Source: Candidatus Thorarchaeota archaeon SMTZ1-83
Lineage (GTDB): Archaea; Asgardarchaeota; Thorarchaeia; Thorarchaeales; Thorarchaeaceae
Direction of reading: 5' to 3'
DNA length: 24,002 nt
Assembly: GCA_001563325.1 (NCBI GenBank)
Contig: LRSK01000032.1
Coordinates: 1 to 24,002, forward strand
Part shown: one piece after another, positions 14,978 through 22,708 of the stretch
Position numbering within the stretch: the stretch's first letter is position 1
Layout of the letters: each line of letters starts with the position of its first letter
Translations under genes and position numbers: made by a program
Notes under the pieces: generated by a model
Told to the model about the DNA's origin: nothing
The model's input: only the letters and a program-made list of their open reading frames with translations
Database searches by the model: none

Positions 14978-15640
14978 ATGTCATTCAAGGTTGAACCAAT
15001 CGAAGCCGCAGTTGCAGAGGCCCGGGCAAAGGGTACTGAGAGGAAAATCAAGTTTGAACAGAGCTTCGAAATAGCCGTCAACTTCAGGAAGAAGGAGCTG
15101 GATGTGACCAAACCCGAGAACCGCTTGAATCAAGAACTTGTCCTTCCAAATACTCTGTATCCCGCTGCGAAGGTCTGCGCCTTCGGAGATGGCGAGTTTG
15201 CAGAGAATGCTCTAGCTGCTGGTGTGCAGAGAGTTGTATCAAAGGAAGAGATACCAAAGCTAAGCGAAGAGAAGAAGGAAAGAAAGACACTTGCCAAGGG
15301 TTTCGACTTCTTCATAGCAGCAGTAGATGCGATGCCGCTTGTAGGTCGCTATTTGGGTCAGGCACTTGGACCAAGAGGGAAGATGCCAAGACCATTTCCA
15401 CCTCAAGCTGATCTTACCACCGCTGTCGAGCAATATCAAAGGACTGTACGCGTAAGAATGAGAAACACGCCAACATTTCACGTTAAGGTGGGGCATGTCA
15501 GAATGGGCGACAAAGAGATTGCTGACAACATTGTTTCGGTGCTCAACTTCGTAGACGGCAAAGGCTTGTTGGACCGCGTGGGTAATGTCATGGTCAAGAG
15601 TACAATGGGCCCTTCAGTATCGGTTCCTATCGAGAGGTGA
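14978..15640 (+). CDS. rpl1: Ribosomal protein L1 (uL1)
   Basis: L1 forms the mobile stalk beside the E site and in many archaea also represses its own operon. It has 220 residues. Features: FEIAVNFRKKELDVTKPENR in domain I, FDFFIAAVDAMPLVGRYLGQ, then ALGPRGKMPRPFPP in domain II, and HVKVGHVRMGDKEIADNIVS, STMGPSVSVPI at the end. It begins three bases after L11 and its TGA overlaps the GTG of P0. Confidence 0.97.
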   Translation: MSFKVEPIEAAVAEARAKGTERKIKFEQSFEIAVNFRKKELDVTKPENRLNQELVLPNTLYPAAKVCAFGDGEFAENALAAGVQRVVSKEEIPKLSEEKKERKTLAKGFDFFIAAVDAMPLVGRYLGQALGPRGKMPRPFPPQADLTTAVEQYQRTVRVRMRNTPTFHVKVGHVRMGDKEIADNIVSVLNFVDGKGLLDRVGNVMVKSTMGPSVSVPIER

Positions 15641-16659
15641 TTGAAACGTCAGTTTATGAGAAGACTGTTCCACAGTGGAAGATTGACGCCGTGGAAGGAC
15701 TGGCCTCAAAGATCGCTGAAAGCGAAATGGTGGGGCTAGTGAACGTGGAAGGTGTCGGTGCAAAGCAGCTTGCAGGGATTAGAGAGAGTCTTAGAGGCTC
15801 TGCTGTAATCAAGATGGCTCGTAATACCATCATGAAGAGGGCAATCGAGTCTGCGAAGAAGAAGGGCATCAAGCAACTGTCTGAGTATGTCGCGGGCCCA
15901 GTGGCCTTCATGTTCAGTAATCAAGACCCATATGTGCTGACCAAGTTCCTACGTGACAACAAGGCAGCAGCCCCTGCCAAAGGTGGCCAGATAGCACCAA
16001 AGGATATCCTCATCCCGGCAATGAATACAGGTGTTGCCCCAGGCCCATTCATCAGTGAACTTGCCGGCCTCAAGATTCCCTCACGAGTAAGAGGGGGCGT
16101 TATTCACATCACTGAGGATACTATCGCAGTGAAAGCTGGAAACGTGATTTCCAATGCGATGGCTCAGATGCTAGGCAGATTGGGAATCGAACCAATGGAA
16201 CTTCAACTGAGGCTCATCGCAGCGTTCGCTGATGGGACTGTGATAACAGCGGACAGCCTTGAGATAGACCTGGAAGGGTTGTTCCAAGAGGTTCTCTTGG
16301 GTCATCAATATGCAGTGAATCTGTCGGTTAACACCGGTATCCCGACAGAAGAAACAATTGCGATGATACTTGCCAAGGCAAATGTCGAGGCTAGAAGTCT
16401 AGCTCTCGAGGTCAGTTTCTTTGAGCCAGACTTGCTCGAAGACTTCTTGGCAAAGGCAAACTCGGAGTTCCTCGCTCTCGCGGCGGCAATCTCCGAGAAA
16501 GACCCAGAAGCAATACCCTCTGATGTTCTCAGCCAAGTTCAGACTGCTGCTGCAGCTGCTTCAGTGGCTCCGACCACAGAAGCATCTGAGAAGCAAGACG
16601 AGCCTGAAGAGGATGATGAGGAAGAAGCAGTTGCAGGCCTCGGCGGCCTGTTTGGATAG
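15637..16659 (+). CDS. rplP0: Ribosomal stalk protein P0 (uL10)
   Basis: P0 anchors P1 dimers to the ribosome. It has 340 residues. The N-terminal L10 domain binds rRNA (EGLASKIAESEMVGLVNVEG, MARNTIMKRAIESAKKKGIK). The archaeal/eukaryotic insertion follows (about 110-185). The C-terminal helical spine carries the P1-binding region. The end has an Ala-rich hinge, an acidic stretch and VAGLGGLFG, the factor-binding tail shared with P1. The start is a GTG overlapping the L1 stop (GTGA). Confidence 0.97.
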   Translation: MIETSVYEKTVPQWKIDAVEGLASKIAESEMVGLVNVEGVGAKQLAGIRESLRGSAVIKMARNTIMKRAIESAKKKGIKQLSEYVAGPVAFMFSNQDPYVLTKFLRDNKAAAPAKGGQIAPKDILIPAMNTGVAPGPFISELAGLKIPSRVRGGVIHITEDTIAVKAGNVISNAMAQMLGRLGIEPMELQLRLIAAFADGTVITADSLEIDLEGLFQEVLLGHQYAVNLSVNTGIPTEETIAMILAKANVEARSLALEVSFFEPDLLEDFLAKANSEFLALAAAISEKDPEAIPSDVLSQVQTAAAAASVAPTTEASEKQDEPEEDDEEEAVAGLGGLFG

Positions 16660-16680
16660 AAACTAGAGAGGTAGAAAGGA

Positions 16681-16983
16681 ATGGAGTATGTATATTCGGC
16701 ACTTCTGCTCCACAAAGCAGGCCAGAAGCTCAGCGCCAAGAAGATGGAGGATGTTCTCTCCGCAGCGGGTGTGACACCCGACAAAGGTAGAATCAAGGCG
16801 CTTCTTGCGGCCTTAAAGGACGTTGACATCGACGAGGCCTTGAAGAGCGCATCGATGCCCATGGCTGTCGCTGCAGCGCCTGCAGGTGCAGCTGAGGCAG
16901 CACCTGCTGCCGAGGAGAAGAAGGAAGAAAAAGAGGAGAAAGAAGAGGAAGAAGTAGCTGGACTTGGAAGTCTGTTTGGTTAG
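16681..16983 (+). CDS. rpl12: Ribosomal stalk protein P1 (L12)
   Basis: This acidic stalk protein has 100 residues. The N-terminal dimerisation domain is [20 protein letters not shown] followed by [20 protein letters not shown]. An Ala-rich flexible hinge, a Lys/Glu stretch and the tail VAGLGSLFG, nearly identical to that of P0, recruit translation GTPases. It is the last gene of the stalk operon, before a hairpin terminator. Confidence 0.97.
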   Translation: MEYVYSALLLHKAGQKLSAKKMEDVLSAAGVTPDKGRIKALLAALKDVDIDEALKSASMPMAVAAAPAGAAEAAPAAEEKKEEKEEKEEEEVAGLGSLFG

Positions 16984-17024
16984 GTTCAGTCCAAGACCCA
17001 GTCTGATTCCTCATACATGAGAAT

Positions 17025-17061
17025 GGGCAGGCCGCGAGCCTGTCCGCTCACTACTATTTTT
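17025..17061 (+). terminator. Hairpin and T-run terminator of the stalk operon
   Basis: gggcaggc (17025-17032) pairs with gcctgtcc (17038-17045), eight pairs including one G-U, around the loop cgcga. Five T residues follow at 17057-17061. Confidence 0.55.
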
Positions 17062-17112
17062 CACGCGAGTAACCCACACATAGATATGTGACGTGTTATT
17101 GAGTGGGGGCTC

Positions 17113-17901
17113 GTGAAGATTGTATATCATCCCTCAATGAAACAGTCCTATGATGGCACGCCAGCCGGAGCTCCGGGGAGACTAGATACGGCAGTAGAAA
17201 TTCTCTCACAGCACCCCTCGTATGAGTTCATAGAGCCAAGACCTGCAACAGATGAGCAAATACTGCGTGCACATGGACAAGGCCATCTTGAGAGAATCAA
17301 ACAGAATCGGGGCTACAACGAGGAGAATCTACTCTTCGAGATATCGGCGTTGGCTGCCGGAGGTGCAATCCTCACAGCTGAGATAGCCTTTGAAGGTGAA
17401 CCTGCGTTCGGTCTGATTCGTCCTCCGGGGCACCATGCTTCTGCGGATAGCTGTTGGGGGTTCTGCTACTTCAACAATGTCGCCATTTCTCTCTTGCATC
17501 TTAGAGACACTGGGCGTATCAAATCTGCATTCGTACTAGACTTCGATTTGCATACCGGTGACGGAAACATCAACATTCTCGGGCATGACAAAGACTTCGT
17601 AATTCATAATCCAAGAGGATATGGTGACGATGCGTATCTGGCCGACGTTAAGAATGTACTAGATTCAAGTCCCGATGTCGATATCATCATGGCCTCCGCA
17701 GGGTTCGACCAGTATGTAGATGACTGGGGATCAAACCTCTCTACTGAGGCCTTTAAGAAGATAGGAGAAATCATGCACGAGTTTGCCATTGAGAGATGTG
17801 AAGGGCGTCGTTACGGGCTCCTAGAGGGAGGATACAATTTCCAAGACCTAGGGAAGAATATCTTGGCCTTCTGCGAGGGCCTGAGAGAAGGGAAATCGTA
17901 G
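17113..17901 (+). CDS. Histone-deacetylase-fold hydrolase (HDAC/acetylpolyamine amidohydrolase family)
   Basis: This 262-residue zinc hydrolase probably removes acetyl groups from an amine; lysine side chains of chromatin proteins or acetylpolyamines are candidates. Motifs are RPPGHHA (His107-His108 dyad), WGFCYFNNVAISL, DFDLHTGDG with zinc ligands Asp145 and His147, MASAGFD with ligand Asp199, and LEGGYN. The family usually has a second His after His147 (DxHHGxG); here it is Thr148. The chain is shorter than typical HDACs of 300 or more residues, with few loops between motifs. Start is GTG with GTGGGGG upstream. It is monocistronic, preceded by a terminator. Confidence 0.9.
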   Translation: MKIVYHPSMKQSYDGTPAGAPGRLDTAVEILSQHPSYEFIEPRPATDEQILRAHGQGHLERIKQNRGYNEENLLFEISALAAGGAILTAEIAFEGEPAFGLIRPPGHHASADSCWGFCYFNNVAISLLHLRDTGRIKSAFVLDFDLHTGDGNINILGHDKDFVIHNPRGYGDDAYLADVKNVLDSSPDVDIIMASAGFDQYVDDWGSNLSTEAFKKIGEIMHEFAIERCEGRRYGLLEGGYNFQDLGKNILAFCEGLREGKS

Positions 17902-17943
17902 AGGAGTCCAATGAGGGACCGTCTCTTCTTGGATTCATCAGGA

Positions 17944-17951
17944 CCTTAAAT
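17944..17951 (+). promoter_or_regulatory. TATA-type box of the small membrane protein gene
   Basis: ccttaaat lies about 37 bases upstream of the ATG at 17985, leaving a short leader that carries the ribosome binding site GGTGAG. Confidence 0.45.
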
Positions 17952-17984
17952 GGGACATTCTTAGACTGAATACCGGTGAGGTCT

Positions 17985-18233
17985 ATGCAGGTGTTACAGC
18001 CCCTCAGCCCGTTGACTGACTTTGTGAATATGCTGCTCATGTATTTCGTGGAGATCTGGGATTTCTTGATATTCATCGGCAGAGTTTCTGGAGTAGTTGT
18101 TGTGCTAGTAGGAGCGATTCTATGGTTCACCGACGTCAACCCAGGGAGGGGAAAGGGACTAGTCGCTAGTGGAATACTGCTCTCGATTGTGGTCCAGTAC
18201 TTTGTGACCTATCCACCTTCCTTTCTAGTCTGA
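17985..18233 (+). CDS. Small two-helix membrane protein, unknown function
   Basis: This protein has 82 residues. After a short N-terminus with a first hydrophobic stretch (MLLMYFVEIWDFLIFIG), the chain crosses the membrane at about 33-49 (RVSGVVVVLVGAILWF) and again at about 62-77 (GLVASGILLSIVVQYF), with a short polar hairpin DVNPGRGKG between. No family is recognised; the two-helix hairpin layout resembles VirB2/TrbC-like small membrane proteins but no sequence signature supports that. GGTGAG precedes the ATG by four bases and a TATA box lies upstream, so the gene looks real. Confidence 0.65.
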   Translation: MQVLQPLSPLTDFVNMLLMYFVEIWDFLIFIGRVSGVVVVLVGAILWFTDVNPGRGKGLVASGILLSIVVQYFVTYPPSFLV

Positions 18234-18335
18234 CGGGATAAGAACCCGGTTTCACACATCCAGGTTCGGTGGCCCTGTTGAGTTCCCGGAGCACTCTCTA
18301 CCGGCGGTGAAACTGGATTGGGGCCGATGTCGTAA

Positions 18336-18355
18336 AGTTTATTAACTATGGTTAA
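18336..18355 (+). promoter_or_regulatory. TATA box overlapping an inverted repeat (possible operator) of the TspO gene
   Basis: The box agtttatt (18336-18343) is about 28 bases before the ATG. It overlaps ttaac-tatg-gttaa (18342-18355), a perfect inverted repeat of five-base arms. A repressor bound there would block TBP or polymerase. A second, looser repeat (ccggtttcac near 18247, gtgaaactgg near 18307) flanks the region. Confidence 0.4.
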
Positions 18356-18367
18356 CGGGAGAGGCCT

Positions 18368-19180
18368 ATGTCTTCTAAGATTAGTGCATTATCATTTCAA
18401 GTAGCAAACGTAGTGGCAATAATAGGCACGCTCATCTTCAATGCGTTGGTGAACATACTCCCTCTCAACGGTGTTACCTCGGGAGAGGTTTCCGATGCAT
18501 ATCCAAACCTATTCACACCAGCCAACTATGTCTTCTCAATATGGAGTGTTATCTACACGCTCCTTCTCGTGTTCACTTTCTATCAGATAAGGTCAAGTCA
18601 GCGAGATGCCGACTATCTTCGTGATATTGGCTTCCTGTATTTGATTAGTGCCGTGTTCAATATCGGATGGTTGACAATCTTTCACTATTCCTATCCCCCT
18701 CCCAATGATCTCTTCCTACTCACCGCAATCCCGATAGTGGGGTTGTTTCTGACCTTGCTCTGGATATACCTGCGTCTTGGGATTGGAGTTAGAGAGGTTT
18801 CGAGGAACATCAAACTTGCTGTACATCTTCCACTGAGTGTCTATATGGGTTGGTTGTCTGTGGCCACCATAGCCAATACAGCCTCAGTATTGAACTACCT
18901 CGGAAGAAGCCCAGGAATTCCATTGGTAATACAAGAGACTTGGACTGCGGCCGTCATTTTGGTAGCGGTTGCAGTAACTCTGCTGATGTTGGTCAGAAGA
19001 AAGGACTTCGCATTTGGTCTAGTAGTGGTTTGGGCCACCGTTGGCATTGCAGTGAAACAGGCGTCAATTCCTGTGATCTACTTCACTGCTCTAGGAGCCG
19101 CGATTGTGATACTTGTCGCAATCATCCTGTTGCCATTACTCAAACGTCAGCGATACCTAGAGTTCTATCTGCTGCAATGA
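18368..19180 (+). CDS. TspO/MBR-family membrane protein, long form
   Basis: The 270-residue protein has eight hydrophobic segments. The first five match TspO (peripheral benzodiazepine receptor, tryptophan-rich sensory protein): FTPANYVFSIWSVIYTLL, AVFNIGWLTIFHY, LRLGIGVREVS and VHLPLSVYMGWLSVATIANT. The last three are an extension found in a long TspO subgroup of about 250-280 residues known mainly from bacteria. TspO proteins bind or degrade porphyrins and have been tied to stress control; the ligand of the long form is unknown. GGGAGAGG lies just before the ATG. It may have come by transfer from bacteria, which phylogeny would test. Confidence 0.85.
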   Translation: MSSKISALSFQVANVVAIIGTLIFNALVNILPLNGVTSGEVSDAYPNLFTPANYVFSIWSVIYTLLLVFTFYQIRSSQRDADYLRDIGFLYLISAVFNIGWLTIFHYSYPPPNDLFLLTAIPIVGLFLTLLWIYLRLGIGVREVSRNIKLAVHLPLSVYMGWLSVATIANTASVLNYLGRSPGIPLVIQETWTAAVILVAVAVTLLMLVRRKDFAFGLVVVWATVGIAVKQASIPVIYFTALGAAIVILVAIILLPLLKRQRYLEFYLLQ

Positions 19181-19188
19181 AACGGCTT

Positions 19189-19215
19189 ACGTTGGGTGAT
19201 GTTATCGCCCAACGT
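19189..19215 (+). terminator. Strong hairpin after the TspO gene
   Basis: acgttgggtga (19189-19199) pairs with tcgcccaacgt (19205-19215), eleven pairs with one G-U, around a five-base loop, nine bases after the stop codon. No T-run follows, so it may act as a 3' end stabiliser rather than a terminator. Confidence 0.55.
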
Positions 19216-19304
19216 AGCCTCTCATTCGCAACGAACACGAACCAGTGACTTAATGAGATTCCAAGGCAACCCGAAGTTCAGTCTACAACCGAGGTCGAGT
19301 CACT

Positions 19305-19760
19305 ATGATGATTGAAGATTTGGACTATGCTTTGCGTGAACGGCTCGCTGAGCTTTTTCGCTCCCAGATAGTTTCAGTACTGGGGACTTCGGCGAGCGAT
19401 GAGCCCTATTCCTGCTTGGTTGGTTTCGAGTTTACACCCGACATGAAAGAGGTGGTGTTTGCAACAATGCGAGATCGACTCAAGTACCGCCAGATTAGAG
19501 CCAATCCACGTGTTTCTCTCATGATTGACAATCGAAAGAACACACCCTCAGATTTCAACACAACAACCTCGGTCACACTGATTGGTGAGGCGGAAGATAC
19601 AGAGCCCCCCGAGCGAGATAGGTTGGCAGAGATGCTAGTGAAGAAGAATCCCTTCCTGTCCGATTTCGTAGAGTCACCAGATTGTGCAGTCGTAAGAATC
19701 CGGATTGAGAAGATGTACATCGTGGACAACTTTGAATCAGTGACGAAGATTGAGCTCTAG
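19305..19760 (+). CDS. Pyridoxamine 5'-phosphate oxidase-like FMN-binding split-barrel protein
   Basis: This 151-residue protein has the split-barrel layout: an N-terminal helix (LDYALRERLAELFRSQ), IVSVLGTSASDEPYSCLVGF, EVVFATMRDRLKYRQIRANP with the phosphate-binding Arg/Lys region, then VSLMIDNR and VTLIGEAEDT. Members bind FMN, F420 or haem and reduce or oxidise small molecules; true PdxH is larger and has further motifs, so a vitamin B6 role is not supported. An ATG at 19308 is an alternative start. A weak TATA-like cttaatga occurs near 19249. Confidence 0.8.
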   Translation: MMIEDLDYALRERLAELFRSQIVSVLGTSASDEPYSCLVGFEFTPDMKEVVFATMRDRLKYRQIRANPRVSLMIDNRKNTPSDFNTTTSVTLIGEAEDTEPPERDRLAEMLVKKNPFLSDFVESPDCAVVRIRIEKMYIVDNFESVTKIEL

Positions 19761-19797
19761 CTGAACCGGCACTGAAAAGGGTCAAAGTGGACCAATT

Positions 19798-19806
19798 CTC
19801 TTTTAA
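19798..19806 (+). promoter_or_regulatory. TATA-type box of tRNA-Arg
   Basis: ctcttttaa is centred about 29 bases before the tRNA start and lies within the near-palindrome ttctctt-tt-aagagaa. Confidence 0.5.
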
Positions 19807-19830
19807 GAGAAAGAAGTCGAGGGACTCTCA

Positions 19831-19939
19831 GGGCCCGTTGCCTAGCCTGGACCCTCGATGGGATCATCCTTCGGGAGGCAAATAGGGCGCTAGCCTTCTA
19901 AGTTAGAGATCGCCGGTTCAAATCCGGCCGGGCCCGCCA
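19831..19939 (+). tRNA. tRNA-Arg(TCT) with a 31-base intron in the D-loop
   Basis: Exon 1 is 19831-19850, the intron 19851-19881 and exon 2 19882-19939. The spliced molecule has acceptor gggcccg/cgggccc, D-arm gcct...gggc, anticodon stem ctagc/gttag with loop cttctaa (TCT), T-arm gccgg-ttcaaat-ccggc, G73 and CCA. The precursor folds into a clear bulge-helix-bulge: outer helix ccta/tagg, central helix gcct (19845-19848)/aggc (19876-19879), three-base bulges gga and aaa, inner helix ccc/ggg. Cutting each bulge after its second base gives exactly the normal D-loop, placing the intron between G19 and A20. The 3' end overlaps the radical SAM gene on the other strand. Confidence 0.93.
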
Positions 19940-21675
19940 TAGACTAATTCTGCATTGGATTTGTCAAAGTTCAGATTACGTGTTAACCACTCTGGGAGCT
20001 CTGTTTCAAGTAGAGCATCGAGATTGTCAGAGCTTTGAATCCAGTCGGCGGCCTTTATCCTAGCAGCTCGCCTCGCTCCTATTCCAGGGATAGCTTGCCA
20101 CTGAGAAATCGAAGATTGGCTGACCTCGAAGGGGTGAGGTAGGACAGTCAGAGACCTTGGACCATGACCGACTACAAAGACGTCCGCCTTCGCTCGAGGA
20201 CTTTGCCCATTTGGCATTTGGCAAAGAAGTGGGTAGGTTCCTAGAGGACGATAGAGATTGCTTTTGCCCCTCTGCTGTTCAAGGAATGCGGAACGAACTA
20301 TGGTTCCGTGGGGTGCGACTCTCTTTATCATCTCAAGATCAATCGTTTCTCTGACTCTGTTCTTGTGTTTAATGAACTGATGTCTCTTGAGGCCTCTGTG
20401 CTTCTCGTTTCTGATTCGGGTCCCATCGAAGCCGATTACTTGCCTGATGTTTATGCGGCGAACAATGAGGTTCTCTTCCAGAAGGCGTTCCAGAAAAGAC
20501 ATGTTGCACTCGAGAGTCTTCTTGCTCTCACCAATAAGGCCGTAGAGAAGGTTGATGCCTGGTAGCAGTTGAGGCAGTCCCCAGAGAGGTCGCTGGCTGC
20601 CGACCTCATTTAGCAGACGAACTGCATCCAATACTTGATCCTCGTCGGCCTTCAGATTGTTGCGTCTAATCACCTCGGGATCCAACGATTCAACGCCAAA
20701 AGCAGCGACATCTCCGGTTGTGTGGTAGGTGATGATTGTTTTGGCGACCTCTATACTCTCTTCAGGGTGGTGAGCGAGGGTGCCTGGATTAACGTTGTCT
20801 ATGTGAAGAACCCCCAATCCCGGAGCGGCCGAGCGTATCTTCGTGAAGAGCTCATCAATAGCAGCGGGATTTGGCTTCGGGAACTCATCATCTCCAATTC
20901 CCGCCGACCCATATGTGAACAGGTCTGCCTGATTACCAATACGAAATGCCCGGACCCCTTTTTCATATAGCGCCTCGACTTCTCTTGCTACATCGGATGC
21001 GGCTCGTTGTGCGGGATGACCGTAGAGAGGCTCAGTGCAAAACGAGCATCCACCAGTGACGTAGCGCGGGCAACCGCGATAAGTCTCGATTTCGCAGATT
21101 AGATACCCGTCCGGGTAGCCTGGGTGTTGCAATATCACACCTGCGCCCCGAATGGAATACTCGCGGATTTCTTCAGGAGTCCCCCTCACTTTGGAGAGGT
21201 CCACTGCAGAAGCGTCACGGCCCGCTTTCATTATGTCAGCAAGGACTACCTCGGAGTCCCCGGCGACAATATAGTCAAATGGTGGAGAGAGAACATCTGA
21301 ACTGAGTGCTAGGCGTCCTCCCTCGAGCCCGCAGCCAAAGCGTGCCCAGGGACCAACCAGTAACTTGGGAATGCCTGCGATGCGCTCATCTGAAAAGAAA
21401 CGTTTGGCCTCCCTGACGGATATGGGAGTGCCACCAAGATACTTGCCAGGCACTATCATTCCTGCAATCAAGAGGATCATGTCGGCGCTGGTCCAGTTTC
21501 GCTGAGGATCTCCAAGCATGCGGACTTGGTCTATCGTCTGGTAGACCACCTCAGTCCTAGGAGATTCTGTCCAGATTGCTCCTGCCAAGTATCGTGGATA
21601 GGGACTGATGTAGGGCGGGACACCGAGGCATGTGGGCTCATCCACATAGCCGTCAACAATCACTACCCTGTCCAA
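19918..21675 (-). CDS. Radical SAM protein with C-terminal helix-hairpin-helix (COG1031-like)
   Basis: This 585-residue protein has three parts: an N-terminal region before the iron-sulphur site (VVIVDGYVDEPTCLGVPPYI), a radical SAM core, and a C-terminal HhH (WQAIPGIGARRAARIKAADW). The cluster ligands are Cys202, Cys210 and Cys213 in RGCPRYVTGGCSFC, spaced C-x7-C-x2-C rather than the usual C-x3-C-x2-C. This architecture fits the uncharacterised archaeal family described as radical SAM with C-terminal HhH; substrate unknown, nucleic acid being suggested only by the HhH. The frame is open 16 codons upstream into thiL; the TTG at 21675 follows the thiL stop by one base and has GGGAGTGAG before it, so it is preferred. 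The last six codons lie within tRNA-Arg. Confidence 0.88.
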   Translation of the reverse strand: MDRVVIVDGYVDEPTCLGVPPYISPYPRYLAGAIWTESPRTEVVYQTIDQVRMLGDPQRNWTSADMILLIAGMIVPGKYLGGTPISVREAKRFFSDERIAGIPKLLVGPWARFGCGLEGGRLALSSDVLSPPFDYIVAGDSEVVLADIMKAGRDASAVDLSKVRGTPEEIREYSIRGAGVILQHPGYPDGYLICEIETYRGCPRYVTGGCSFCTEPLYGHPAQRAASDVAREVEALYEKGVRAFRIGNQADLFTYGSAGIGDDEFPKPNPAAIDELFTKIRSAAPGLGVLHIDNVNPGTLAHHPEESIEVAKTIITYHTTGDVAAFGVESLDPEVIRRNNLKADEDQVLDAVRLLNEVGSQRPLWGLPQLLPGINLLYGLIGESKKTLECNMSFLERLLEENLIVRRINIRQVIGFDGTRIRNEKHRGLKRHQFIKHKNRVRETIDLEMIKRVAPHGTIVRSAFLEQQRGKSNLYRPLGTYPLLCQMPNGQSPRAKADVFVVGHGPRSLTVLPHPFEVSQSSISQWQAIPGIGARRAARIKAADWIQSSDNLDALLETELPEWLTRNLNFDKSNAELVYGGPGRI

Positions 21676-21676
21676 C

Positions 21677-22669
21677 TCACTCCCACTCCCTGAAGTTGTC
21701 GTATCCTCTTGGCGGAATCTCAACAGTTCCCTCCACGGTCTTCAAAAGTACGCCTTGGCCTGCACCTACACGACCTATCTTCTGAAGAGGCGCATGCATA
21801 CTTCGTGTGATTTCAAGTGCTTCGTCCCAGCGGTCTTCCTTGATAGTGAGAACAAGACTGAACTCCTCTCCGCCCTCCATCACCATCTTCACTTCTTCCA
21901 AACCATTGGCTCGAGCGAAATCCGCGACACCGTCGGCAATGGGCAGGTCATCTATCAAGAAGGACTGTTCACTGTGCGCCGCCATTGTGTTCAAGGTTAT
22001 CCCGAGTCCATCACTGCTGTCCATGGAAGAACTGACTGCTCCCTTCTCCGCAAGAGCAGATACGAGCCCATAGTATATGTCTGGCTTGAATGCAGCTGCC
22101 AGTGCTCTGCTCTTCAGATCGGCCTGCGCCGTCTGTTCATTCAAGAGTATCTCAAATGCCACAGATGTGAGGCCAAACTTCTCACTCACGGCCACTATGT
22201 CCCCCTCCTTGGCGCCATCTCTTGTGACAATGCCGTCCGGGGGAGCAAATCCAATCGCGACGCCTGTTAGTATGACATCACTTGACGAGCCAACATCGCC
22301 ACCGATAAACAGGACACCTGATTTCAGGCAGTACTGAGAGAATCCACGCACAATCTCTTGAGCAGCGGTCACCTCGAAGTTCTGTGGTACACAGAGAGAC
22401 AGCATAGTAGCCACAGGTGAAGCACCCTTTGCCACCAAGTCGCTCAAAGCCATAACAGCTGTCTTTCGTCCCACCTGGGCATCCGTCATTCCTGGAAGTC
22501 TGTCAGTCTTCCCGACAAAGGTGTCCACATTGATTACCAAGCTATTATCACCTGTAAGTGGAATGTCTGAGGCGTCTTCGTCAAAACCAAGTCTAGCGCC
22601 ATCAATCTCACTTACAAGGTCACGAATGCTTCTCAGGAACTGGCGCTCACCCATCTCACCCATGGTCAT
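21677..22669 (-). CDS. thiL: Thiamine-monophosphate kinase
   Basis: ThiL phosphorylates thiamine monophosphate to the active cofactor. The product has 330 residues, normal length, and the PurM/AIR synthase fold. Motifs: GEMGERQFLRSI at the start, GFDEDASDIPL, LVINVDTFVGKTDR, ALSDLVAKGASPVATMLSL, FIGGDVGSSSDVILTGVAIG, SMDSSDGLGITLNTMA and MEGGEEFSLVLTI. The frame runs on upstream through tRNA-Thr, but GGAGGT (22676-22681) lies six bases before this ATG. The radical SAM gene starts immediately after the stop and is probably in the same transcript. Confidence 0.95.
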   Translation of the reverse strand: MTMGEMGERQFLRSIRDLVSEIDGARLGFDEDASDIPLTGDNSLVINVDTFVGKTDRLPGMTDAQVGRKTAVMALSDLVAKGASPVATMLSLCVPQNFEVTAAQEIVRGFSQYCLKSGVLFIGGDVGSSSDVILTGVAIGFAPPDGIVTRDGAKEGDIVAVSEKFGLTSVAFEILLNEQTAQADLKSRALAAAFKPDIYYGLVSALAEKGAVSSSMDSSDGLGITLNTMAAHSEQSFLIDDLPIADGVADFARANGLEEVKMVMEGGEEFSLVLTIKEDRWDEALEITRSMHAPLQKIGRVGAGQGVLLKTVEGTVEIPPRGYDNFREWE

Positions 22670-22708
22670 CAGGAGACCTCCGGTCAGAGTCAATTCCAGT
22701 TCATGATA

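Noticed and set aside
21755..22270. 171-codon plus-strand frame antisense to thiL
   Set aside because: thiL on the other strand has complete family motifs and a strong ribosome binding site; this frame has neither.
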